Of a DNA stretch of 64,000 nucleotides, positions 55,313 through 64,000 are shown in pieces (positions within the stretch are counted from its first letter, which is position 1; every line of letters starts with the position of its first letter). The position numbers and the translations under genes are program-made. The DNA is from Eretmocerus hayati (Eukaryota; Arthropoda; Insecta; Hymenoptera; Aphelinidae), in the NCBI GenBank assembly GCA_029851415.1, contig CM056744.1, forward strand, positions 68,690,172 through 68,754,171. Reading direction: 5' to 3'. The notes below the pieces were generated by a model, which saw only the letters and a list, made by a program, of their open reading frames with translations, was not told the DNA's origin and ran no database searches.

Positions 55313-56065
55313 CTCGGCGACTACTGATCCTTTTACCACCCGAAAGACGAATTTATACCCTCCCCGTGTCAACCCCCACTCTTGCTCCTCAGTGTCCCTA
55401 GAATGGACTAACAGATGGTTCAGGTGTGACGTAAGAGATCATCACACAGGCAGAAAATTCTAGATGCACTGAACCAACAAGATTTGACATTGCATCATAC
55501 GAACCACGACTCAAGGATTTTCTAGTTAGCTCTGTTGGATCCTGCTCTGTGTGTGTTCTAGAACGATCTCGAATCTCCTTCAAGAGAACTCTAGATTGCA
55601 TCATGCGGAACGTGAATCGAGAATTCTCTAGTCATCTTTGAAAGTTTGTTCGATCTTGTTCTGAGTATGTTCTAGCAAAGTCTTGAAGCTCCCCGACGTC
55701 TCGGGCGTGAAATATGAGCGTTTATTGCATCAGCTCTCAGGCCTATACGGTCGGAGCACACTGGCTCGCGCCGTCATTAGTCTTCAACTCTTTGAAGAGT
55801 CAAGTGCTCCAGTGCTCCACAGTGTATATACTCAGTGCTCGTATTCAGTGCTCGTACTCAGTGCCAGCAGACAACGTTCCGCACCTACGAGACGACGCTC
55901 CACGTCTAGGAGTCGACGCATTTTCGAGGCATCGGTGCATTTCCCCCTGGTCCCCACCAGTAGACGACGGTCCACACGTACGAGACGAAGGTCCACATCC
56001 AGGGGGGACGCATTCTATCCAGGAGTCGGTTCACTTTACCCGGGCCCTACCTCTCTACGTGTAAG
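55313..56065. other. Leader region of the Polinton polymerase gene
   Basis: Contains short repeated words (CCAGTGCTC, CAGTGCTCGTA, and GTACGAGACGA..GGTCCACATCCAGG in two diverged copies) and Arg/Ser-rich frames on the plus strand. A strong donor GTAAG|GTAAGT ends it at 56065. It is best read as a non-coding first exon with promoter sequence upstream. The left end of the Polinton was not located. Confidence 0.4.
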
Positions 56066-56365
56066 GTAAGTCCCAGCGATCTCGACCTCGTGCATGAGAT
56101 AACCTCAAACGCAGACATTATGCTCAACCACTGATTGATGCGCGCATAACCTTAAATCATTGTGTGTACTACCTTACACTGGCATCGACGCACGTGACAT
56201 AACCTCGAACACGTTTATTTCAATTACGGTGGGGAATAATTGAATAAGTCGACGTGCGCGAGTTTTCGAATAGCTCCCCCCCCCCTATCACAGCCCGCCC
56301 CAATCTGGCTGCATGTTGACAATCGATAATTGTGAGAATATTTTTTTTGTCTACTCCTTGTACAG

Positions 56366-57120
56366 GTATGGATACCCCACAATATTATTGTGAGTTAGCC
56401 ACTCAAATCTGCACCTTATTGAGTCAGGTAAAACGACATTCAGTAATATCTGGGATGAATGTCTGATCGCCAAAGAAAGCTTGGTCAGATTGAGCAATAT
56501 CACAAGATCCACTCAACTGAGTGTAGAAGATAGGCAGAACTCCCGATCTGCTTTTATACAGTTGCAGAATATCTATGATCTTCTGGATTATGAGTTCTGG
56601 CACCGTGTGGGCGCAAGAGAGCTCATTGCATCGGGATCAGGTTTGGATGCAAACCTCCAACAACCTGCTGACGAGATGAGATCGCTTTGTCAGCAGCCGA
56701 GCCATGGATTTGGAAACGGTAGGTCTTTTTTGTTTCTGTCGTTGGCATGATACATGAGGCTAATACATTTCAACATGTCTATTTTCCTCTTTTCTTACAG
56801 TAGCTGATTCTCCACATCATTTCTATGAAACTGCCAAGAAGTTGCGTGGTAATTTACGCCACATTGAATCGGGGGATGCCACATTCAGTGATATGTGGAC
56901 CTGGTGCCTGAATGCGAAGGGTGCTGTCACAGCTGTGAATGGATTGATAGTATCACCTCATCTTGATCATGGGAAGAAGAATAGCTACCAGTCTATCCTT
57001 GCTCAGCTGCAAAACATCCACGATCGGCTGCTTCATGAATTTTGGCGACGTGTTGAAACGTGGCGTGGAAGAACTTTTTGCTCATGGGTCTGGCTTGGGT
57101 CCGGGTGTGACTAATCAACA
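56366..57120 (+). pseudogene. Duplicated N-terminal module of the Polinton polymerase gene
   Basis: Two related modules in tandem. Module 1 (exon 56366-56718) has YYCELATQ, then after a 1-nt shift ESGKTTFSNIWDEC, FIQLQNIYDLL and EFWHRVG..GSGL. Module 2 (from 56801) has FYETAKKL, ESGDATFSDMWTWC, LAQLQNIHDRL, EFWRRV and, in another frame, ELFAHGSGLG. The internal duplication coincides with the exon boundary at 56719-56800. Function is unknown. It resembles what precedes polymerase B in other insect Polintons, from memory. Confidence 0.6.
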
Positions 57121-57134
57121 AGATGGGGGGAAAC

Positions 57135-57240
57135 CAGCAGCCAGACGCCCAGCAGCCAGACGCCCAGCAGCCAGACGCCCAGCAGCCAGACGCCTAGCAG
57201 CCTGACGCACAGCTGCCTGACACCCAGCAGTCAGGTGTCA
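57135..57240. repeat. 15-bp minisatellite
   Basis: CAGCAGCCAGACGCC repeats about five times, then continues as diverged copies (CAGCAGCCTGACGCA, CAGTCAGGTGTC). The 15-bp period keeps frame and encodes a PAARR-type repeat in the polymerase reading frame. Confidence 0.9.
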
Positions 57241-57408
57241 AGTGGGGCAGCGTACGATCGGCATTCGATCGTCGCATCGTGACGGGTATCATCACCAATC
57301 TGCACCATCTCGATATCAACAGTTTTATAGAGGCTGCCAAAGTAGTTTTTATAGAGCAGATGTCACCACTCGTCACTGAAAATCAGACGCTCAAGGTCAA
57401 TACTATGT

Positions 57409-57503
57409 TATATCGTCGCCCCCGACGAAGAAAAACACGCCCCCATTCAAAAATGCATTGGGAGAACAATGGGAGGTGTTTTTCTTCTTCGGGGGCGACG
57501 ATA
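57409..57503. repeat. Quasi-palindromic insertion in polymerase gene
   Basis: TTATATCGTCGCCCCCGACG..AAAAACACG.CCCCCATT (57409-57448) is the near-exact inverse of AATGGGAGGTGTTTTTCTTCTTCGGGGGCGACGATAT (57468-57503), with 3-4 mismatches. The right copy is coding (GVFLLRGRRYVEF). The left copy breaks the frame after LKVNTM, so it is the inserted inverse. Confidence 0.75.
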
Positions 57504-58775
57504 TGTCGAGTTCTCAAAAACCCGGAATGATGAGGGAGTGGTTGAACTCGTGCCACACAACACGAAAAATAAAGTCGTGGATACAACGACTGATTTGAAA
57601 GAGTGGTTCGAGACCAATGTACATTCCGTAATGGCGAAGGATGTGGAAGATTTTGAAGGTCATGAATCAGGCTGGTCGATGCGTACAATATCCCACCTCG
57701 TCTTGAATGTGAACAAATAGAATCCACTGTGGCCCAGCTCTTACATTCCTCTACCTGAGAACATCGCCAACAGACAAGCTTGCGTGAATATGCAGAACAT
57801 GGACGATGATAAATGTTCCATGTGGGCGGTTCTCTCAGCCCTTCACCTTGCATCAAAGAATCCGCAACGGCTTGGTCACTACAAAAAGTACGAAAGAGAG
57901 CTCAACTTCAAAGACATCAATTCTCCACTTGCGACGAAGGATATAACGAAATTCGAGAATCAGAATAAGGATATCTCTGTAAATATTTTCATGCCAAAGA
58001 AACAGAACGGGGGGAAGTTTGAGGTAGTGGCATGTAGCGTTGCTCCAAAGTACAAGGAGAAACATAAACATCTCCTTCTCGTCGAGCAAGATTATGACTC
58101 AGAGGAGGGGGGAAGAAATTGTCGGGACGACGACGACCCTCCCCCCAGATTTCACTACGTCTGGATCAAATCTCTCTCTCGTCTCGTCAACAATCAGCTT
58201 TCCAAACGTGGGAACAAACCATGGATTTGTGATCGCTGCCTCCATCACTTCCGCACGGAAGACACCCTGAAGGAGCATACGATTGATTGCTCTGAAATCC
58301 ACAACTGCAAGGTGAAGCTACCACATGCTGATGACGCCTTTGTAGAGTTCACAAGTCATTATCGGGGCGAGAAAGCTCCCTTTGTTGCGTATGCAGATAT
58401 TGAGTGTATGCTCTAGCCTGTTGAGAATGATGAGAACACTCCATCATCATGAACCAGTCAGCGCTGGCCTGTACATCAAATGCAGTTTTGATGACAGTCT
58501 ATCGAGGTACAAAGCGTATCGGCGTAAGGAAGGGGAGGAAAGTTCAGCAAAATGGCTCGTGATGAAACTTCACAAACTTGTCCAAGATCTCGACAATGCT
58601 CTCACGAATCCATGTCCGATGAATGCTCTCACAGATCAGGAGAAGGAATCTTTGTCGCAAAAACAACAAAACGTGACATAGTGTTGCCGTCGCAGGCAAC
58701 ACTATGTCACGTCTGTGCTAAGCCCTTCACTCTCGAAGATAAGAAAGTGAGGGATCACTGGCACTTCACCGGCAG
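57469..58775 (+). pseudogene. Polymerase B exonuclease portion
   Basis: Reads RRYVEFSKTRN, DLKEWFETNV, ESGWSMRTI to TAG 57718, then in the same frame IPLPENIANRQACVN, a KCSMWAVLSALH cluster, a C2H2-like finger (CDRCLHHF..H..DC) and KAPFVAYADIEC, the exonuclease I motif, to TAG 58414. After a shift the frame gives SAGLYIKCSFDDSLSRY and a Cys/His finger (CHVCAKPF..DHWHFTGR) ending at the intron donor 58776. The zinc-finger plus exonuclease layout matches insect Polinton polymerases. Confidence 0.75.
58645..58698. repeat. Palindromic 35-bp insertion in polymerase gene
   Basis: ACGTGACATAGTGTTGCC (58673 side) and its exact complement GGCAACACTATGTCACGT are separated by GTCGCA. TCGCA occurs on both sides of a 30-bp insert, and removing the insert plus one TCGCA joins ..ESLSQ to ATLCHVC in one frame. 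The insert is therefore an inverse copy of the adjacent 18 bp. Confidence 0.75.
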
Positions 58776-58845
58776 GTAAACTTGATTTTGGCTTGAATTA
58801 TCAACTAGATAAACGAAAATTCAGTAAACGTAACCTTTTTTTCAG

Positions 58846-61167
58846 ATATCGTGGTCCCGCCCATAACAAATGTAACTTGAATTTCAAAACATCGAGGGTG
58901 GTTCCTGTGATATTTCATAACCTCTCAGGCTATGATTCGCATCTCTTCATCAAGGAGATAGTCCGTTGTTATGAAGGAAATGTTAAACTGATTCCACAGA
59001 CAGAGGAACGCTATATCTCTTTCAGAAAATACATCAAAGGATTGAAGATTCAGTTACGCTTCATCGATTCTCTCAGGTTCATGGCTGCATCTCTCGAGAA
59101 ACTTTCATCTCACATCGATGAGCACGCAATAGTTGATAAAGTGTTCAGCATTCAGTATACGTCAGATCAGATAGCCCTTCTGAAGCGGAAAGGAGTATTT
59201 CCCTATGAGTATCTGAGCAGCTATGAAAAGATTGAGGAGAGAGAACTACCACCGAGAGAAGCTTTTTTTAGCAATTTAACCGGTGAAGATGTGAGGATTG
59301 AGGAGTACGAACACGCTAAGAATGTGTGGAATGAGTTCCAAATACAGAGTCTGGGAGAGTACTCGGATCTTTACTTGAAGACTGACGTCATTCTCCTTGC
59401 GGATGTTTTTGAGAACTTCAGGGAGACATGTCTGAAGACCTACAAGCTTGACCCAGCCCACTATCACACCATCCCTGGACTGGCCTGGGATGCCATGCTA
59501 AAAGAAACAGGAATTTCTCTGGAGCTCTTCACAGATATAGACATGTTGAACTTTGTGAAGCGAGGAATCAGAGGGGGTGAGTTCGGATCAGCTATTTATG
59601 ATGACTTATATACCATTTTTCTCATTTCTACCCCTCCTTAGGTATCAGCCAGTGTAGTAATCGGTACGCAGAAGCAAACAACCGGTAAATGGGTGAAGAC
59701 TATGACCCCACTCAGCCTGACAAGTACCTTATGTATTTGGACGTGAATAATCTTTACGGCTGGGCCATGAAACAATCGTTGCCCTACGAGGGATTCAAAT
59801 GGGTCGATCCTGCAGTCATTGTCGACGTATCGAAAATTCCCGATGACGCTGATATTGGTTATATCTTGGAAGTCGACCTCCATTACCCTGCAGGAATCCA
59901 TGACCTGCACAAAGATCTACCCATGTTGCCTGAACACAAGGCTCCACCAGGATCGACTCAGAAGAAATTACTCACGACGTTATACGATAAGGAGCGATAC
60001 GTCGTACACTATAGAGCTCTCAAACAGGTGGGTAGGATATCGATGAAAGAGAGAGAGGGTGTGAGATCAGTCATTATCTCCATTATTCCTTAATTTTTAG
60101 TCTCTAGCTCATGGTCTTTGCTTGAAAAAGATCCATAGAGCACTCCAATTTAAACAAAAACCTTGGCTTGAGAGCTATATCGACTTGAACACAAGGGAAC
60201 GTCAGAACGCCAAGAACGACTTCGATGAAATGTTCTACAAATTGATGAACAACTCAGTGTTTGGAAAGTTGATGGAAGATGAGCTGAAACGGATCACTGT
60301 CAAGCTGTCTCAGAAATGGGAGGGGCACTTCGGAGCAGAGTACTACATCTCAAAACCTAATTTTCACAGTTGCTCGATATTTGGAGATGATGTGGCCGCA
60401 ATCCAGTTGAGCAAAGCAGAGGTGACGGTCACAAAACCGATATACGCTGGCCTGAGCGTCCTGGACATCTCCAAGACCCAACTATACAGGTTTCACTATG
60501 ACTCTATGGAGGCCAAGGTCCCGGAATCGAAGCTCCTCTACACAGATACAGATTCCCTGATCTATGAGGTTCAAGGACTCGATATGTATCAAGTAATCAA
60601 ACAAAACGTCGGGGAATTCAACACGTCAGGTTACGATACGGGAGATGTATACGGCATCCCACTCGCAAACAAGAGAGTCCCTGGAGTCATGCCAGATGAG
60701 TTAAACGGTCAGCCCATGCTTGCTTTTTGTGGTCTCCGAAGCAAACTCTATGCCTATAAGGTACATAGAGGAAAAGTCACGAAAAAGGCTAAAGGAGTGC
60801 GCGGACCAACTATCAGAACCGTGAACTTCGATGACTACGTCAGATGCCGCATGAAGAATTCCTACCTGACGAGAGAGCAAACGACTATCCGATCAAGGCT
60901 CCATGTTCTCCACACTGGAGTGCATAGGAAGATTGTGCTGAATGCTAACGACAACAAGCGTCATCTTATCCCAGGCAACACAGATACGCTACCGCACGGT
61001 CATTATAGCATCCAAAGATCACGTGATGAAGTATCTGATGAGAGCCAAGCGTCGATGGAGGGGAAATCCCTTCTTAAGCGAGTGAGCAGAGAATCGAAGC
61101 TCAATTCTGTTGGTGAACTGGCAGTGAAAAGAGCTAGACACCTGGACAACCCGAGCAGCTGCACAGG
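58846..61167 (+). pseudogene. Polymerase B catalytic portion, exons 4-6
   Basis: Exon 58846-59576 begins YRGPAHNKCNLNF and holds VIFHNLSGYDSHLFIKE and LKTDVILLADVFENFR. Exon 59642-60027 begins in frame (SQCSNRYAEANN), has a TAA replacing the usual Tyr, then MYLDVNNLYGWAM (motif A). Exon 60101-61167 carries KKIHRALQF, KLMNNSVFGK (motif B), LLYTDTDSL (motif C, catalytic Asp pair) and the thumb end with PGNTDTLPHGHY. Splice phases are consistent throughout. Apart from the TAA the portion is open, so decay is recent or mild compared with the N-terminal part. Confidence 0.85.
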
Positions 61168-61234
61168 GTGAGTACCTGGGGATCATCTCTTCGAACATGG
61201 TCCAGTGTCAGTCCCAAATAATAACCCCTTTCAG

Positions 61235-61540
61235 ATGGATCTCTCGGAATTGAATAATGTGGCCCAGGGTGGCTTCTTACCCACACTAAAAATCTCCGAC
61301 CTGCATAAGAATCGTCCTTACGTAATAACGCAGCTGAAACATGTGAAAACCAATTATGGACCGAAAATCGTAGGTACAATAGATGATGAGTTCGACGTAT
61401 TCCTACCTGAAAAAGTATGTTTGTTTCTTTGCGCTAATCCAGAGATAAACTTGGACATGATGAATGCCACCGACGAAAAGAGTATTGGGTTGAAGCGCAA
61501 CGATACAGGAATTCAATTCTACCCATTGAACTCTGAATAA
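61235..61540 (+). CDS. Small Polinton-associated protein, possible ssDNA-binding
   Basis: An intact 101-codon frame from ATG 61235, just after a TTTCAG acceptor, to TAA. Segment order (GGFLPTLKISDLHKNRPYVI, then KTNYGPKIVGTIDDEFDVFLPEK) has the KYG..L.D.F.VFLP pattern I know from short proteins multicopied in insect transposable elements. An OB-like single-stranded-DNA-binding role is inferred, not shown. Splicing from polymerase donor 61168 would place it in a different frame from the polymerase end, so it may be a separate product or a second frame of the transcript. An AATAAA at 61568 serves the pair. Confidence 0.5.
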   Translation: MDLSELNNVAQGGFLPTLKISDLHKNRPYVITQLKHVKTNYGPKIVGTIDDEFDVFLPEKVCLFLCANPEINLDMMNATDEKSIGLKRNDTGIQFYPLNSE

Positions 61541-61567
61541 ACATATTGTTAATGAATTTGTAATAAT

Positions 61568-61573
61568 AATAAA
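61568..61573 (+). terminator. Polyadenylation signal AATAAA
   Basis: AATAAA 28 bp after the stop of the small protein and only about 20 bp before the end of the convergent integrase gene; the two transcripts would meet or overlap tail to tail. Confidence 0.45.
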
Positions 61574-61588
61574 GTTGAGAAATGAGAG

Positions 61589-62602
61589 TCAATGTAGGAG
61601 TAGTGGCTTTGTATACATAAAGCGGGTAGACTCCACAGACAAGGGCGGTGGTGGGGCCTTTGTCACTCTCATTTCTCTTTTTTTTTGAATCTCATCTCTA
61701 TCTATCCAACTATTGTGAGTATCATCGAAACCCAACCACTTCACGAGTACTTGGTTTCCTCTTCTCCTAATGATCTTTTCAACTAGGTAAACATCAGGAT
61801 ACTTGGATGGAGACAGTTCCTGTTCATAGAATCCTCCAGAAACATCGTTACCTTGATAATCTCTAAGATGGTAAGTCACTGGATTCGTCAAGGCCACTCT
61901 CCTGATGGTGAATATCTCTGTTGTCCAGTTTGGCGTGTAGCCTTTCTCGAATACATGCTTCAGTTTACTGACGCGCACATGATCTCCGACCTTGAACTTT
62001 GGCCTGCTCCGGTGCTGGTCTATACTATTATACAATTGCAAGATGTTTCGTTCATTGCGGGAAGTAACGTTTTTTGGTTCCATGCCAATAGTGCGATGTT
62101 TTTTTCCATTGTACTCTTCCAATAGACCGGGAAATATGTCGAGCTATTTGTAACTTCCACGTGAAGTGAAGCGTTTCCACATCATTTTCTTCAACGTGCG
62201 GTTGAATCGCTCGCAAATTGATGCCTTCATATTACTATATGTAGAGTAGAGATTGACGTTGTATTCGTTCATGAGCCCTTGGAACTCGGCATTGTAGAAT
62301 TCTTTCCCGTTGTCTGTCTGGAGATTCTTTGGAACGTGCCCTTGACGGAATACAGATCTCATTGCAGCCGTGACGTGTGTACTAGTCTCCTTTTTCACCG
62401 GTACAGCCCGAGCAAATTTGGAAAAAACGTCGATGACTGTAAGCAAATAACTGTATCCCTTGTTAACTCTAGCGTAAGGCAGCATTTCTACTAGATCAGC
62501 CTGCCACGTCTCGTGCAAGCCCCGCATCTCGAACTTGCAACGTGAGTAGTTCCGCCGCGCGGGCTTATGGAGCTCCTCCACAACTTGTTCCATGTTCAAC
62601 AT
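61589..62602 (-). pseudogene. Polinton-type retroviral integrase with chromodomain
   Basis: Starts at ATG 62602. The core shows WQADLVEM (first Asp), QTDNGKEF (second Asp) and ICERFNRTLK (Glu), the retroviral-type integrase pattern used by Polintons. The frame is broken once by TAG at 62146-62144, where the family has Trp, and continues in frame through HRTIGMEP and an SH3-like segment (FKVGDHVRVSKLK). The C-terminal chromodomain follows (VEKIIRRRGNQVLVKWLGF..SWI). The chromodomain may steer insertion to chromatin. A single nonsense change separates this from a full gene. It is convergent with the polymerase gene, with only 48 bp between the stops. Confidence 0.85.
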
Positions 62603-62618
62603 TCGATTGAGGAATGAA

Positions 62619-62981
62619 TCATTTATCTGCGCTCGAGCTGTATTTATTCAAGTAATCATCGGGTAGTTCATGTTTTTGGATCAATGCAAAAATCACTCGG
62701 TGAAGCATGTCGATATCTCTTCGTATTTCATTCTGAGAGTTGAGGAAGTTTCCATTCATTCCCTTGATTCGCGTTTGCACCTTCTGTGACGAGTCTTGGA
62801 TGAACTGCAACATTGTTTCTAAGTCGACTACGTCTTTCATATCCCTCGGACCGGCCACATCGCAAAGTCTTTTGTTATCCATATCGTATTGATTGTCAAT
62901 AGTCAATCTGAACCCAATGCCGGGAGGGCCGCGTTGTCCGCCACCCTTCCCATGTTTACGTCCGAATAGATCGACATCCAT
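62619..62981 (-). CDS. Small Polinton-associated protein with GPPG motif
   Basis: An intact 120-codon frame from ATG 62981. It has a basic Gly-rich start, GPPGIGFRL, then TIDNQYDMDNKRLCDV and a helical, charged second half (about 50-110) that may form a coiled coil. The order resembles fibre- or stalk-like proteins of insect Polintons known from memory; function is unknown. It sits 16 bp upstream of the integrase start and 30 bp after the next gene, on the same strand, as a tight gene cluster. Confidence 0.5.
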   Translation of the reverse strand: MDVDLFGRKHGKGGGQRGPPGIGFRLTIDNQYDMDNKRLCDVAGPRDMKDVVDLETMLQFIQDSSQKVQTRIKGMNGNFLNSQNEIRRDIDMLHRVIFALIQKHELPDDYLNKYSSSADK

Positions 62982-63011
62982 ATTGGGACTGATCGAGAAG
63001 ATTGAAGGTAC

Positions 63012-63899
63012 TTAGCTCATATAGCCTCGCTCGTGCACTTCCTCCAATATCGAGCGTATCTCGTTGTCGTGGCTTGGATTACCGGCAGCTCTCTCGGCCA
63101 TTAGTAGGTGCAAACGTTCGACTAGTTCATTGGGATCATCCCAGTATACGTAGTCGACTGATGTACCAAGTCTTTCGACCTTGAAATTCGGCAAGAATGA
63201 TTTATTAACTCTCGACACTGATCCTCCCTTCTTGCTCGCGAATAGTGGAGCGATGATGCTCGTGAATTTTGAGCTATGGAATTGTCGCAATTCACCTCTG
63301 CTATTGTACCCTTTTCTATGCACATTTGAAGTTTCTAGTATACGTTTGTACTTGGCTAAATCCTTCTTATTGTGCGACTTTGGTTTCTTTAAAAATAAAA
63401 GATCCATCAGTCCATCAGACCTTGGATGCTCAACGCCATCGACAATGACCGAGTCCTGTGTGAGATCTATGGCTACGTTTCCAATCATAGTCTTCCCTCG
63501 CTCCAATCTAACGCCGTAGAGCTTATCGACATTACTATGTTCTCCTTTTTTCTTCAACAATGAGAGATAGTCTTTGTATTCGTTGATGTTTGGTCCATCG
63601 GTCTCCTCTGCTGATGTATTTTCAACCACTGTTTCAAACTCATCTTCAGTACCAGTATCAGACAGCTCGGTCGCTTGCAAGGTCTCCTCGGCTTTATTAA
63701 TCTTCCTGATGAGAGGTGTGCGTAACTTCTTTTTCAAGACGAGCCGCTCCAAAGGATCAACGATAGGTTTGAATGTTTCTGCTAGAGCTTTCTCTGTCTC
63801 AGCTTGACCGTGCTGTAGCGAATCATACTTTTTTCTGATAGCATCTCTAGCTTCAACTAGTCGACGCAGTACGTTTTCCTGTTGCAGATAGTCTTCCAT
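63012..63899 (-). CDS. Polinton-associated coiled-coil protein (DUF8207-like)
   Basis: An intact 295-codon frame from ATG 63899. The N-terminal 60 residues are charged and helical, an acidic Thr/Glu-rich linker runs to about 110, and the C-terminal domain ends YWDDPNELVERLHLLMAERAAGNPSHDNEI..ILEEVHERGY, matching a conserved C-terminal domain common in insect and cnidarian Polinton-like loci (which I recall as DUF8207). The internal GVERPR/GLMDLLF segment is also conserved in that family. Function is unknown; a structural or morphogenetic role is inferred. The cluster continues beyond 64000. Confidence 0.65.
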   Translation of the reverse strand: MEDYLQQENVLRRLVEARDAIRKKYDSLQHGQAETEKALAETFKPIVDPLERLVLKKKLRTPLIRKINKAEETLQATELSDTGTEDEFETVVENTSAEETDGPNINEYKDYLSLLKKKGEHSNVDKLYGVRLERGKTMIGNVAIDLTQDSVIVDGVEHPRSDGLMDLLFLKKPKSHNKKDLAKYKRILETSNVHRKGYNSRGELRQFHSSKFTSIIAPLFASKKGGSVSRVNKSFLPNFKVERLGTSVDYVYWDDPNELVERLHLLMAERAAGNPSHDNEIRSILEEVHERGYMS

Positions 63900-64000
63900 G
63901 TTTGTGATTCAACATCTGTTCAAAGACTGGTCAAGCTGGCTGATTCAGGCTATATTTATAGCAAAGCTATCAAAACCTTTCCTGTAGCGACCCTCATTAA

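Larger units (their letters stand above)
56366..61250 (+). pseudogene. Polinton/Maverick DNA polymerase B, multi-exon and decayed
   Basis: A family-B, protein-primed-type DNA polymerase spread over six inferred exons. Introns are 56066-56365, 56719-56800, 58776-58845, 59577-59641, 60028-60100 and 61168-61234, all GT..AG; splicing 58776-58845, 59577-59641 and 60028-60100 preserves the reading frame. The start is ATG 56368. Exonuclease motif YADIEC, polymerase motif A (LDVNNLYGW), motif B (LMNNSVFGK) and motif C (YTDTDSL) are all present. Lesions: frameshifts near 56415, 57045 and 58450, palindromic insertions at 57409-57503 and 58645-58698, TAG 57718, TAG 58414 and TAA near 59686. It would replicate a Polinton genome; this copy cannot be translated whole. 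Confidence 0.8.

Noticed and set aside
55683..56069. Arg/Ser-rich 128-codon frame upstream of the Polinton polymerase
   Set aside because: Composition comes from short repeats, a second frame is equally open, and the region ends at a splice donor, so a leader exon is more likely.

Overview
The window is eukaryotic and most likely from an arthropod, probably an insect. Introns are about 65-85 bp with GT/AG borders, the initiator-tRNA primed Copia elements and the Polinton/Maverick genes are of insect type, and there is no operon structure. Nearly everything recognisable is repeat-derived. No complete, undamaged host gene was found. The only non-transposon coding candidates are two RING/SIAH-type loci (5.5-11.1 kb) and one coiled-coil, tail-anchored exon (52.6-53.3 kb).

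Layout: 1-2150 is a foldback element carrying a TTAA-flanked MITE and a tRNA-like insertion. 3630-4395 is a pogo/Tigger-like remnant. 5451-11102 holds two diverged RING/SIAH-like genes, the second clearly a pseudogene. 12.6-14.4 kb is a GAAAGNTTC-rich repeat field with a 61-bp tandem repeat. 14.5-19.15 kb is a decayed Gypsy pol on the minus strand with an OTU-protease-like segment between RNase H and integrase, interrupted by a MITE and a palindromic insertion. 20.3-21.0 kb has a palindrome and a dispersed repeat. 21.75-25.9 kb is a CR1/jockey-like LINE. 26.5-29.4 kb holds two large foldback repeats. 30.4-31.3 kb is a 328-bp tandem repeat.

32.4-49.9 kb is a nested repeat domain whose history can be read. 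A roughly 980-bp tandem repeat was hit by a young, almost intact Copia element (33338-38326, TSD GATAC). It was also hit by a 9.1-kb element with terminal inverted repeats (38480-47564) whose interior is two satellite families (about 249 and 164 bp). That satellite was in turn invaded by a solo LTR (41641-43295, TSD TGAG) and by a gag-only Copia deletion derivative (43890-45663, TSD GATTC).

54.6-64.0 kb is a decayed Polinton/Maverick-type region that continues beyond the window. A multi-exon DNA polymerase B and a small possible ssDNA-binding protein lie on the plus strand. On the minus strand, convergent, lie a retroviral-type integrase with chromodomain, a fibre-like small protein and a coiled-coil structural-type protein. 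The polymerase keeps its catalytic motifs but has several stops and frameshifts.

A theme across the window is sequence that snaps back on itself: four long foldback repeats and several short, near-perfect palindromes. Three or four of the short ones interrupt otherwise readable transposon ORFs and look like locally templated inverted insertions.
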